Assembly (NCBI RefSeq): GCF_000829825.1
Contig: NZ_JXSL01000020.1
Coordinates: forward strand, 62,001-126,000
Length of the DNA stretch: 64,000 nt
From: Paramagnetospirillum magnetotacticum MS-1
GTDB lineage: Bacteria > Pseudomonadota > Alphaproteobacteria > Rhodospirillales > Magnetospirillaceae
Direction of reading: 5' to 3'
In this document: positions 46,834 to 55,728 of the stretch, piece after piece
Layout of the letters: each line of letters opens with the position of its first letter
Numbering within the stretch: position 1 is the stretch's first letter
Made by a program: the position numbers and the translations under genes
The notes under the pieces: generated by a model
Seen by the model: only the letters and a program-made list of their open reading frames with translations
Told to the model about the DNA's origin: nothing
Databases searched by the model: none

Positions 46834-48003
46834 ATGGCGCGCGAACCAGAGATCGTCACCCGTTATCGTACGCTGGCGCTGGAAAACGATCCGGTCGCTC
46901 AGTTCAAGCTCGGTGATCTTTATCGCCTGGGCTATCAGGTCAAGCGCGATCTGGACGAGGCGGTGGTCTGGCTGGTGCGCTCGGCGCGCCAGGGCAATGC
47001 CGAGGCCATGGCCCTGTTGAAGAAGATGGCGGCCGAAGGCGTGGATGTGCGCCGACGCGTGGACGACCTGCCGGGCAAGCGCCAACCCGTCGAACGTCCC
47101 GATTACGGCACGCCCGCCGCCGCGGAGGCCAGGCCGCCCGTCGTCGCCGAGCCCATCCCCGAACCTCCTCCCGTCCCAAAGGGCCCCAAAATCATCGCCC
47201 TGCCCGAGATCGAGGTGGAGACCGATCCCTTGCGCATCGGCGAAAGCATGGATGATCCGGCCCTATTGCGGGCCGGGGTGGACAAGGGCGATCCGGCTTG
47301 CATGGTGGCGCTGGGCAATGCCTATCGCGAGGGCAAGGGTGTCGCTCCCGATCTGGCCGAGGCGGTCCGGCTCTATACCCTGGCGGCCAAGGCCAATGAT
47401 GCGCGCGGCCAGTTCTCCCTGGGCGTGATGTACGACCTGGGCCTGGGGGTGGCGCAAAGCAACGCCCATGCCCTGAAATGGTACCGCGAGGCGGCCAAGC
47501 AGGGCGATCCGCAGGCTCAGTTCAATCTGGGCAACATGATCCAGCAGGGCCGCGGCGTGGAATCCAGCGCGGAAGTGGCGGCCAAATGGTTCAAACAGGC
47601 GGCCGAGCAGGGCGATGCCGGGGCCATCTTCGCACTCGGCGCCCTTTACGAGGCGGGAAGCGGGGTCGAGCGCGACGAGACCCAGGCGGTGGAACTGTAT
47701 CGTCAGGCCGCCGATCAGGGACTGGCGCTGGCGCTCCACAACCTCTCCAACATGCTGCGCCAAGGGCGCGGCACCGATGCCGATCCCACCGAGGCGGCCA
47801 TGATGTGCCGCCGCGCCGCCGAACAGGGGCTGGCCGAGGCCCAGTATAATTACGCCGCGATGCTGGCCCTGGGCCTGGGGGTGGACAAGGACGAGGAGGC
47901 AGCCATCCGCTGGTTCCGCCGGGCCGCCAAATCCGGTGATCCGCGCGCCGAGACCCAGGCGGCGGCCCTGGAAAAGCGGCACGCGGCGGAGACCGTGTCA
48001 TGA
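46834..48003 (+). CDS. Sel1-repeat protein
   Basis: 389 aa. The start at 46834 is nine bases after GGGTGG; an ATG at 46825 is also in frame. About seven Sel1-like repeats (about 20-75 and 150-385), seen as LGDLYRLGYQVKRDLDEAVVWL, LGNAYREGKGVAPDLAEAVRLY, LGVMYDLGLGVAQSNAHALKWY, then similar units. A proline-rich linker (about 90-125) breaks the array. Sel1 proteins act as scaffolds for signalling or assembly. No signal peptide. Overlaps the next gene by four bases. Confidence 0.88.
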   Translation: MAREPEIVTRYRTLALENDPVAQFKLGDLYRLGYQVKRDLDEAVVWLVRSARQGNAEAMALLKKMAAEGVDVRRRVDDLPGKRQPVERPDYGTPAAAEARPPVVAEPIPEPPPVPKGPKIIALPEIEVETDPLRIGESMDDPALLRAGVDKGDPACMVALGNAYREGKGVAPDLAEAVRLYTLAAKANDARGQFSLGVMYDLGLGVAQSNAHALKWYREAAKQGDPQAQFNLGNMIQQGRGVESSAEVAAKWFKQAAEQGDAGAIFALGALYEAGSGVERDETQAVELYRQAADQGLALALHNLSNMLRQGRGTDADPTEAAMMCRRAAEQGLAEAQYNYAAMLALGLGVDKDEEAAIRWFRRAAKSGDPRAETQAAALEKRHAAETVS

Positions 48004-49682
48004 GCGGCCCCAAGGTCTCTTACGAGGTCCAGGTTCTGGCCGATAAGAACTGGGTGATCGCCGAAATGGCGCCCGACGAGGCCAAGGCCAAGGCCTTCGC
48101 CGAGAATCTGCTGCAGGCGGGCAACCATGCGGCGGTGCGGGTGGTCAAGGATCACGAGCGCATCGACGGCACCCATTCCGAAACCGTTCTGATGGAGAAG
48201 AAGGCCGCCGAGAAAGCGGCTGGCGATCCCCAGCTCACCACCATCACCGAGGCGCCGCTCTGCTCGGACCTGGAGGATTTCTACCTCCAGCCGTCGCGCA
48301 CCACCATGGGCAAGCTGTTGCGCAAATATCTGGACGAGGCGCTGGTGACGCCCTTCGAACTGCTGCACGACGCCAAGGAGATGAAGCGGTTCGGAGACAA
48401 GGGCAATCTGCTGTTCTCGGCCATCGACCGGGTGGCGGGGCTGCAGGCCAAGGTCTCGGGCGAAGAGTCCAAGGTCCGCAAGGACTTCCTGGACAAGAGC
48501 TGGGAGGAGATGGGGAAAAGGGCCCGCGACTTCGCCGCCAAGAAGCCCAAGACTCCCGCCAGTTTCGCCGAGGCGGTGGCGTTCTCCAAGGGCGATACTT
48601 TCGCGCTTCGCTCCCATATGACCCTGGCATTGCTGGAAAAACGCTCGTGGTTCGGCAAGCTGGACCTGCTGGTGGCCTGGGCGGCCGAGCCCGAGGCCAA
48701 GGGCAATATGGTGGAGATCGATGCGGTGATCGCCGATCTCACCGTGCCCGCCCAGGTGATTCAGGATCTGCTGGGCTTTCAGTCCAATCTGTCGGCGGCG
48801 CTGTGCACCATCGTCAGCCTGACCGAAGGGGGCGCCGAGGCCGCCAAATTCGCCCCCCAGACCTTCACCGATCTGAACAAGCTGTTCGCCGAAGGGGCGC
48901 TGCCCCAAAGCCGCGATGTGCTGATGGGCCGCGTCATCCGTGAGGCGGGCGGAACCAATCCTCTGTCGCGCAACGATTCCTCCCAGGAATACGAGATGTT
49001 CCACAAGCTGCTGACCCGGCTGGTGGACAAGGACCGGGTGGTGGGCGGCTCGCCCATGGCCGAGGCGCTGTTGCAGCGCGGCGCCCGTGTGCTCAATTCA
49101 GGCGGTGCCAGCGTTTCGGCCCCCCAGGCGCTGCAACTTCTGTTGGGCGCCCTGCCCGATGGCTGCGTGCGGTTGCAGTTCCTTCTCACCCTGGCGGGGT
49201 CCAATCTGGGGCGCAGCATGGGAGAGGTTCTCACCGAGATGCTGGACGCCCATGTGCGGCGCTCCAACCATATCGATCTGTGGGCGCCGGTGCGCCTCGC
49301 CCCTCCGGCGCGCATGGCGGCGCTCAACAACGCCAACAAGCTGCTGCGCTCCTGCCCCCATCTGGTCGATACGTTCCGCAAGGAGCTGGCCGACCGCATC
49401 GACGACGTGATGGTCCGCTATCTCACCGCCGAGGAGATCATCGAGAAGGTGGACAAGCCCGACGACCCGCTCGCCATGCGCGCCATCCGGCTGGTCAAGT
49501 TCTGCGGCTCGGGCGTGCTGATCGAGGGCAAATCGCTCAATATGGCCAAGGCCCGCGTGGTCGAGCATCTGCGCCAAAAGCAGTTCGAGGAGAAGTTCGT
49601 CGCCTCCATGCCCGATCCCAGCCAGGGCGAGAAGCATCTGCGCGACTTCCACCGCCTGCTGGTGGAATGCGGATTCGGCTGA
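48000..49682 (+). CDS. 560-aa protein of unknown function, coupled to the Sel1 gene
   Basis: 560 aa, no signal peptide and no membrane helix. The N-terminal 60 residues look like a small alpha/beta fold (VSYEVQVLADKNWVIAEM, AVRVVKDHERID); the rest is largely helical. Conspicuous stretches include LEDFYLQPSRTTMGKLLRKYLDEALVTPFELLHDA and RDVLMGRVIREAGGTNPLSRNDSSQEYEMFHKLL. I recognise no domain. The ATGA overlap with the Sel1-repeat gene suggests the two proteins act together. Confidence 0.8.
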   Translation: MSGPKVSYEVQVLADKNWVIAEMAPDEAKAKAFAENLLQAGNHAAVRVVKDHERIDGTHSETVLMEKKAAEKAAGDPQLTTITEAPLCSDLEDFYLQPSRTTMGKLLRKYLDEALVTPFELLHDAKEMKRFGDKGNLLFSAIDRVAGLQAKVSGEESKVRKDFLDKSWEEMGKRARDFAAKKPKTPASFAEAVAFSKGDTFALRSHMTLALLEKRSWFGKLDLLVAWAAEPEAKGNMVEIDAVIADLTVPAQVIQDLLGFQSNLSAALCTIVSLTEGGAEAAKFAPQTFTDLNKLFAEGALPQSRDVLMGRVIREAGGTNPLSRNDSSQEYEMFHKLLTRLVDKDRVVGGSPMAEALLQRGARVLNSGGASVSAPQALQLLLGALPDGCVRLQFLLTLAGSNLGRSMGEVLTEMLDAHVRRSNHIDLWAPVRLAPPARMAALNNANKLLRSCPHLVDTFRKELADRIDDVMVRYLTAEEIIEKVDKPDDPLAMRAIRLVKFCGSGVLIEGKSLNMAKARVVEHLRQKQFEEKFVASMPDPSQGEKHLRDFHRLLVECGFG

Positions 49683-49718
49683 GGGATGGGGGTTTGATAG
49701 GTGCGGGCACCCCCATCT

Positions 49719-49820
49719 GTCATCCCGACGCCACAGGCGGAGGGATCTCCGCTTGGCATACGGTGCCCTGCTTGGAAAAGTCGGTCCAGGATGAGATCCC
49801 TCGCCAAGGCTCGGGATGAC
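49719..49820. repeat. Palindromic intergenic repeat R5 (variant)
   Basis: Opens GTCATCCCGA and closes TCGGGATGAC, with a nested GAGGGATCTC/GAGATCCCTC pair. It shares the outer ends with the CGTCATCCCGG family but not the interior, so it is a related or convergent class. It occupies most of the gap between the 560-aa gene and hpnA. Confidence 0.65.
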
Positions 49821-49932
49821 AAGTGAGGATACGTGGCGCCCCCAAAGAATCACTGGCGGAAACCCACACAATCGTTGTAACTAGCGGCCTTCGGCCGCGC
49901 GATCACGCCCGGTCGCGATGAGGCTTGGGGAA

Positions 49933-50925
49933 ATGGCTGGACCTGTTCTCGTCACCGGGGCGACCGGATTTGTCGGCGCCGCCATCGTCCGCGCCCTGCT
50001 GGCGCGCGGCGAGGCCGTGCGCGTCCTGGCGCGCCCCAGCTCGGATCGGCGCAACGTCGCCAATCTGCATGTGGACGTGGTCGAGGGCCGCCTGGAAGAC
50101 GCCGCCTCGTTACGCAAGGCCATGGCCGGGTGCCGGGTGCTGATTCATACCGCCGCCGATTACCGCATCTGGGTTCCCGACCCGGCGGCCATGATGGCCG
50201 CCAATGTGGAAGGCACGCGGGCGTTGATGGAAGCCGCCCTGGCGGAAAAGGTGGAGCGGGTGGTCTACACCTCTTCTGTGGCGACCCTGGGCCATGTGGA
50301 TGGCGGTCTGGCCGACGAGGACACGCCCAGCGGCATTTCCGACAAGGTCGGCCCCTACAAGCAGTCCAAGTTCCTGGCCGAGGAGGTGGTCCGCCGCATG
50401 GTGGCCGAACAGGGCCTGCCCGCGGTGATCTGCAACCCGTCCACGCCCGTTGGGCCGGGCGACGTCAAGCCGACGCCCACGGGCCGCATGATCGTCGAGG
50501 CGGCTTCGGGCCGCATGCCGGCCTATGTGGATACCGGCCTCAACATCGTCCATGTGGATGACGTGGCCGAGGGCCATCTTCTGGCCCTGGACAAGGGCCG
50601 GGTGGGCGAGCGCTACATTCTGGGTGGCGACAATCTGACGCTCGCCGATATTCTGATCCGCATCGCCAAGATTACCGGGGGACGTCCGCCCCTGATGAAG
50701 CTGCCGCGCTGGCCGCTTTATCCCCTGGCGCTGGGCGCCGAGACCTGGGCGCGGCTGTTCGGCGGCGAGCCCTTCGTCACCATGGACGGGCTCAAGATGT
50801 CGCGGATTCATATGTTCTTCTCCTCGGCCAAGGCCGAGCGGGAACTGGGGTATCGTCACCGTTCGGCCGACGAGGCGCTGGACGCGGCGGTGGAGTGGTT
50901 CAAGAGCATCGGGGAGGTTCCATGA
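49933..50925 (+). CDS. hpnA: Hopanoid-associated sugar epimerase HpnA
   Basis: 330 aa. NAD-dependent epimerase/dehydratase fold: VLVTGATGFVGAAIVRALL at the N-terminus, then TSSVATLGH and the catalytic YKQSK motif. Sits first in the hopanoid cluster, as HpnA does in other bacteria. The exact reaction is not settled; a role in making the hopanoid side chain sugar has been suggested. Start chosen at 49933; an ATG at 49918 is also possible. Its stop overlaps the start of the next gene (ATGA). Confidence 0.9.
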   Translation: MAGPVLVTGATGFVGAAIVRALLARGEAVRVLARPSSDRRNVANLHVDVVEGRLEDAASLRKAMAGCRVLIHTAADYRIWVPDPAAMMAANVEGTRALMEAALAEKVERVVYTSSVATLGHVDGGLADEDTPSGISDKVGPYKQSKFLAEEVVRRMVAEQGLPAVICNPSTPVGPGDVKPTPTGRMIVEAASGRMPAYVDTGLNIVHVDDVAEGHLLALDKGRVGERYILGGDNLTLADILIRIAKITGGRPPLMKLPRWPLYPLALGAETWARLFGGEPFVTMDGLKMSRIHMFFSSAKAERELGYRHRSADEALDAAVEWFKSIGEVP

Positions 50926-52085
50926 GTCTGGCATCGCTTGCCGGTCTGGCCGGGGTCGGGGCCTGGGCCTGGCTGTTGACCATGCGGGGGTCATTCTGGC
51001 GGATCGAGGACGCTCCGCAAGCCGTGGTGCCGGAAAACTGGCCCCAGGTGGTGGCGGTCATTCCCGCCCGCGACGAGGCCGATGTCATCGGCGCCACCAT
51101 CGAATCCCTTTTGTCGCAGAATTACCCTGGCGAGTTCTCGGTGGTGCTGGTGGATGACCATTCCTCGGACGGTACCGCCGAGGCCGCGCGCCAGGCCGCC
51201 GAAGCGATGGGACAGTCCGCCAAGATGATCGTGGTCGAGGCCCCCGATCTGCCCCGAGGCTGGACCGGCAAGATGTGGGCGCAAAATCACGGTGTGGCCG
51301 TGGCGCGGGCCAGGTTCCCCGAGGCCGAGCTTCTGCTGCTGTCGGACGCCGATATCCGTCATGGGGCGGGCGAATTGCGCCGCACCGTGTCGCGCATGCT
51401 GGCCGAGGGGTTGGACATGGCCTCGCTGATGGTGCGCCTGTCCACCCAAAGCCTGTGGGAAAAGGCCATCGTTCCCGCCTTCGTCTTTTTCTTCCGCATG
51501 CTCTATCCCTTCGCCTGGGTGAAGGATTCGCGGTCCACCACATCCGCAGCCGCTGGTGGTTATGTGGTGATCCGTCCGGTGATGCTGGAGAAGATCGGCG
51601 GCATCAAGGCCATCAAGGACGCCCTGATCGACGATTGCACCCTGGCGGCCTGCGTGAAGGAGCATCACGGGCGCCTGACCCTGGATCTGGCCGAGGAAAC
51701 CGTCAGCACCCGGCACTATGACGGGCCGGAAGGGCTGTGGCGGATGATTTCCCGCTCGGCCTATACCCAGTTGTGCCATTCGCCGCTGCTGTTGCTCGGC
51801 ACGGTCTTCGCCATGCTGCTGGTCTTCGTGGCTCCGCCCCTGCTGGCCATGCGCAATGGCGGCGGCGCCTCCACCGGCGCCCTGACCTGGGCGGCCATGA
51901 CCATCGCCTATTATCCCATGGTCCGCTATTACCGTCTGTTCCCGGCCTGGGCGCTGGCCTTGCCGGTGGTGTCCCTGTTCTATCTGGGCGCCACGCTCCA
52001 TTCCGCCTGGAAGTATTATGGCGGCCAGGGCGGCGAGTGGAAGGGCCGGATGCAAGACACCTACGGCCAGGGAGCCGCTCCGTGA
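50922..52085 (+). CDS. hpnB: Hopene-associated glycosyltransferase HpnB
   Basis: 387 aa. A GT2-family glycosyltransferase: VVAVIPARDEADVIGATIESLL, VVLVDDHSSDGT and LLLLSDADIRHG (DxD-like metal site), then DCTLAACVKEHHG and a C-terminal membrane region of about three helices. GGGGAGG precedes the ATG, which overlaps the HpnA stop. HpnB is found in hopanoid clusters; its sugar acceptor is unproven. Next gene overlaps its stop by four bases. Confidence 0.92.
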   Translation: MSLASLAGLAGVGAWAWLLTMRGSFWRIEDAPQAVVPENWPQVVAVIPARDEADVIGATIESLLSQNYPGEFSVVLVDDHSSDGTAEAARQAAEAMGQSAKMIVVEAPDLPRGWTGKMWAQNHGVAVARARFPEAELLLLSDADIRHGAGELRRTVSRMLAEGLDMASLMVRLSTQSLWEKAIVPAFVFFFRMLYPFAWVKDSRSTTSAAAGGYVVIRPVMLEKIGGIKAIKDALIDDCTLAACVKEHHGRLTLDLAEETVSTRHYDGPEGLWRMISRSAYTQLCHSPLLLLGTVFAMLLVFVAPPLLAMRNGGGASTGALTWAAMTIAYYPMVRYYRLFPAWALALPVVSLFYLGATLHSAWKYYGGQGGEWKGRMQDTYGQGAAP

Positions 52086-52951
52086 ACGCCATGAGCCCGA
52101 CCGCCTTCGTCATCGATCCGGCCCAGTATGATCTGGTGGCGGGAATCGTGCGCGCGTCGGGCTCATCGTTCTATTGGGGCATGCGTTTGCTGGACCGTCA
52201 GCGCCGCTATGCCATGTACGCCGTCTACGCCTTCTGCCGCGAGGTGGACGACATCGCCGACGAACCGGGCGAGCCCGAGGTCAAGCGGGCGCAACTGGCC
52301 GAATGGCGTGTCGAACTGGACCGGCTTTACGCTGGCGCTCCCACCCATGCCATCGCCAAGGCGCTGCATGGGCCGGTCATCCAGTACAACCTGCCCAAGG
52401 AGGACTTCCTGGCGGTGATCGCTGGCTGCGAAAGCGATGCCCAGCCCGAGGTGACGGGCCTTAGCATGGCCGAGTTGGAGCTTTACTGCGACCGGGTGGC
52501 CTGCGCCGTGGGCCGCCTGTCGGTCCGCGTGTTCGGAAGCCTTCGGCCCAAATCCATCGAGACCGCCAACGCCACCGGCATGGCGCTGCAGTTGACCAAT
52601 ATCCTGCGCGACGTTGTGGTGGACGCCAAGATCGGGCGGCTTTACCTGCCCGATGAATTGCTGGCCAAGCACGGCATCGCCAGCCGCGATCCCATGGCGG
52701 TGATCAATCATCCCAATCTGGTGGCGGTGTGCCGCGAACTGGGCGAGACGGCGCGGGGCTATTTCCAGGCCTCCGACGCCGCCCAGGCCGAGTGTTCGCG
52801 CGCCGACATGCGCCCGGCCACCCTGATGAAGGAAATGTACCGCGAAATATTCAAACGGCTGGAGGCCGAGGGTTTCGTGCCCAGGGATCCGCCGGTCAAG
52901 GTCTCGAAAGCCTTCAAGCTGTGGTGTATTCTCCGCCACGGTTTGCTCTGA
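52082..52951 (+). CDS. hpnD: Presqualene diphosphate synthase HpnD
   Basis: 289 aa, GTG start overlapping the HpnB stop (GTGA), with CAGGGAG upstream; an ATG at 52091 is the alternative. Squalene/phytoene synthase fold: SSFYWGMRLLDRQRRYAMYAVYAFCREVDDIADE gives the first aspartate-rich motif (DDIAD), and LTNILRDVVVDAKIGRLYLP the second. The wording of the first motif fits HpnD, not HpnC. HpnD makes presqualene diphosphate from farnesyl diphosphate; HpnC and HpnE, which take it to squalene, are not in this window. Confidence 0.9.
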   Translation: MNAMSPTAFVIDPAQYDLVAGIVRASGSSFYWGMRLLDRQRRYAMYAVYAFCREVDDIADEPGEPEVKRAQLAEWRVELDRLYAGAPTHAIAKALHGPVIQYNLPKEDFLAVIAGCESDAQPEVTGLSMAELELYCDRVACAVGRLSVRVFGSLRPKSIETANATGMALQLTNILRDVVVDAKIGRLYLPDELLAKHGIASRDPMAVINHPNLVAVCRELGETARGYFQASDAAQAECSRADMRPATLMKEMYREIFKRLEAEGFVPRDPPVKVSKAFKLWCILRHGLL

Positions 52952-52973
52952 GTCATCTTCCCGAGGTCGAACA

Positions 52974-54929
52974 GTGTCTCCCAGCGAAATCAATCCCCGT
53001 GACTTCACCTCCGCCGCGTTCCGCGATCCGCTGGAGCGCGCCGTCAACGAATCCGCCGAGGCCCTGCTGAAACAGCAGCGTGAAGACGGCCACTGGGTGT
53101 TCAAGCTTGAAGCCGACGCCACCATTCCGGCCGAATACGTGCTGTATCTGCACTATCTGGACGAGCGCGATCCCGAATTGGAGAAGCGCATCGGCGTCTA
53201 CTTGCGCGATATCCAGGAAGAGCATGGCGGCTGGCCGCTGTTCCATCGCGGCGATCTGAATATCAGCGCTTCGGTGAAGGCCTATTTCGCGCTCAAAGCC
53301 ATCGGCGACGACATCGACGCGCCGCATATGAAAAAGGCGCGCGAAGCCATCCTGGCCCATGGCGGCGCGGCCACGGCCAATGTCTTCACCCGCACCCTGC
53401 TGGCGCTGTTCGGGCAGATTCCGTGGAAGGGCGTGCCCATCATGCCCGTGGAGATCATGCTGCTGCCCCGCTGGTTCCCGTTCCATATGGACAAGGTCAG
53501 CTACTGGTCGCGCACCGTCATCGCGCCGCTGACCGTGCTGATGACCAAGCGCCCCAAGGCGCGCAATCCGCTGGGCATCCATATCCAGGAACTGTTCACC
53601 ACCGCGCCCGAGAAGGTCACCAACTGGTATCTCGAGCCGGTGCGCTCCAACTGGGCCTATCTGTTTCGGGCCATCGACATGGTTTTGCAGAAGGTCTACC
53701 GCTTCTTCCCCAAGTCGGTGCAGGACAAGGCCATCGAGAAGGCCGTGGCCTTCGTCGACGAGCGCCTCAACGGCGAGGATGGGCTGGGCGCCATCTTCCC
53801 GGCCATGGTCAATGCGGTGTGGATGTATGACGTTCTGGGCGTTCCCAAGGATGACCCCCGCGTGGTCATCGCCAAGCAGTCCATCCGCAATCTGGTAGTG
53901 GAAGAGGGCGACCGCGCCTGGGTCCAGCCTTGCCTGTCGCCCATCTGGGATACGGCCCTGGCCACCCATGCCATCCTCGAAGTGGGCACGCCCGAGGCCG
54001 ACGCGGCCGCGCGCAAGGCCGCCGACTGGATGGTGGCGCGCCAGATCACCGATGTGGTGGGCGACTGGGCGGTGCGCCGCCCCGATCTGGCTCCTGGCGG
54101 CTGGGCCTTCCAGTACAACAATCCCCATTACCCCGATGTGGACGACACCGCCGTGGTGATGGCGGCCTTGGACCGCATCGACCCGGTGAAATATGCCGAG
54201 CCCATCGAGAAGGGGCGGGTCTGGGTCCAGGGTATGCAGTCGGAAGGCGGCGGCTGGGGTGCTTTCGACGCCGAGAACACCTCGTACTACCTGAACCATA
54301 TTCCCTTCGCCGATCACGGCGCGCTGCTTGATCCGCCCACCGCCGATGTGTCGGCGCGCTGCGTCTCGGTGTTGTCGGTGCTGGGCGAGCGGGGCAAGGA
54401 CAAGGTGGCCCACGAAGGCGTGGATTACCTGCTGCGCGAGCAGGAGAGTGACGGGTCGTGGTTCGGTCGCTGGGGAACCAATTACGTCTATGGCACATGG
54501 TCAAGCTTGTGCGCGCTCAACGCCGCCGGTCTGCCCCATGACCATCCCGCCTTCAGGAAGGCGGTCAAGTGGCTGGAATCCAAGCAGCGCGAAGACGGCG
54601 GCTGGGGCGAATGCGGCCGGTCCTACTGGGACGACCAGCCGAGGGGCATGGGCGGGCCTTCCACGCCGTCCCAGACCGCCTGGGCGGTGCTGGGCCTGAT
54701 GGCGGCGGGCGAGACCAACAGCCAGGCGGTGGCCAAGGGCATCGACTACCTGATCCGCACCCGCAACGCCGAAGGTCTGTGGGACGAGGAGCATTACACG
54801 GCGGTGGGCTTCCCCCGCGTGTTCTATCTGCGCTACCACGGCTATCGCCAGTTCTTCCCCGTCTGGGCCCTGGCCCGCTACCGCAACCTCACCACCGGCA
54901 ATGCCGGGCCGGTGATGCACGCGCTTTAG
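52974..54929 (+). CDS. shc: Squalene-hopene cyclase
   Basis: 651 aa, GTG start with GAGG seven bases upstream. Membrane-monotopic cyclase that turns squalene into hopene and diplopterol. The catalytic motif PDVDDTAVV sits near residue 385, with the central Asp as proton donor. Several QW repeats are visible, for example QREDGHW, EQESDGSWFGRWG, QREDGGWGE and TPSQTAWAVLGL. Length matches family. Same strand and direction as hpnA-B-D, so one operon. A REP-like element follows it. Confidence 0.96.
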   Translation: MSPSEINPRDFTSAAFRDPLERAVNESAEALLKQQREDGHWVFKLEADATIPAEYVLYLHYLDERDPELEKRIGVYLRDIQEEHGGWPLFHRGDLNISASVKAYFALKAIGDDIDAPHMKKAREAILAHGGAATANVFTRTLLALFGQIPWKGVPIMPVEIMLLPRWFPFHMDKVSYWSRTVIAPLTVLMTKRPKARNPLGIHIQELFTTAPEKVTNWYLEPVRSNWAYLFRAIDMVLQKVYRFFPKSVQDKAIEKAVAFVDERLNGEDGLGAIFPAMVNAVWMYDVLGVPKDDPRVVIAKQSIRNLVVEEGDRAWVQPCLSPIWDTALATHAILEVGTPEADAAARKAADWMVARQITDVVGDWAVRRPDLAPGGWAFQYNNPHYPDVDDTAVVMAALDRIDPVKYAEPIEKGRVWVQGMQSEGGGWGAFDAENTSYYLNHIPFADHGALLDPPTADVSARCVSVLSVLGERGKDKVAHEGVDYLLREQESDGSWFGRWGTNYVYGTWSSLCALNAAGLPHDHPAFRKAVKWLESKQREDGGWGECGRSYWDDQPRGMGGPSTPSQTAWAVLGLMAAGETNSQAVAKGIDYLIRTRNAEGLWDEEHYTAVGFPRVFYLRYHGYRQFFPVWALARYRNLTTGNAGPVMHAL

Positions 54930-54946
54930 GGTTAGGCAATTAGACT

Positions 54947-55034
54947 CGTCACCCCGGCCTTGAGCCGGGGCCCAGGAGGGATCCCGGCATTCTTATCCGC
55001 TCCTCCTGGATCCCGGCTCAAGGCCGGGATGACG
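54947..55034. repeat. REP-like palindromic repeat R3
   Basis: Opens CGTCACCCCGG, closes CCGGGATGACG. The halves CCTTGAGCCGGGG and CCCGGCTCAAGG are close to perfect inverted copies, with GGATCC cores. It lies between shc and hpnG and can form a strong mRNA stem. Confidence 0.8.
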
Positions 55035-55077
55035 GACCTGAAAGTCGGATTCCGGAATTCAGCGTTTTTGGGGCACC

Positions 55078-55728
55078 ATGAAAATCGCCGTCATCGTCGG
55101 CATGAACAGCGAAGCGGCGCTGCTGCCCCCCGGTATCCCCGTGGGCGCGGCGGGCGGCGTGACGCGGCGGGTGACGGAACTGGCCGAACGTCTGCTGGCC
55201 GAAGGCGCCGAGGGGCTGATGAGCTTCGGCATCGCCGGAGGTCTTGATCCGACGTTTCAATCGGGTGATCTGGTGGTGGGCAATGCCGTTCAGTGGGAAG
55301 GCGAGACCTATGTCGCCAACCCGGCCTGGGCGGCGCGTCTGCTGAGTTCCATTCCCGATGCCCGCAAGGGCAACATCGCGGCGGTCTCGCGCATCGCGGC
55401 GACGCCGGAGGCGAAGCGCGCCCTGTATCAGGGCGGCGCGACGGCGGTGGACATGGAAAGCGGGGCCATGGCCCGTGTGTGCGCCCAGGCGGGCAAGCCC
55501 TTCGCCGTGCTGCGCGCCGTGGCCGATCCGGCCCTCAGGGGAATCCCGAAATCGGTCTTCGTGGGGCTGTCGCCTGACGGCTCGCCCCGGCCCTTGGCCG
55601 TCATGGGGGCGCTGTTGCGCCGCCCATGGGAATTGCCCGGGGTGATTCGGGTCGGCCTGGATTCTCAGGCCGCCCTGTCAGCCCTGCGAGACGCGGTGAA
55701 GATTGTTGGCCCGACCCTCGGCATGTAG
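55078..55728 (+). CDS. hpnG: Hopanoid-associated phosphorylase HpnG
   Basis: 216 aa. Nucleoside phosphorylase fold: MKIAVIVGMNSEAALL, MSFGIAGGLD, and TAVDMESGAMARVCAQAG. HpnG acts on adenosyl-hopane, releasing adenine to give phosphoribosyl-hopane, the step after HpnH. The 3' end overlaps the 3' end of convergent hpnH by 51 bases. GGGG precedes the start; the R3 repeat separates it from shc. Confidence 0.9.
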   Translation: MKIAVIVGMNSEAALLPPGIPVGAAGGVTRRVTELAERLLAEGAEGLMSFGIAGGLDPTFQSGDLVVGNAVQWEGETYVANPAWAARLLSSIPDARKGNIAAVSRIAATPEAKRALYQGGATAVDMESGAMARVCAQAGKPFAVLRAVADPALRGIPKSVFVGLSPDGSPRPLAVMGALLRRPWELPGVIRVGLDSQAALSALRDAVKIVGPTLGM

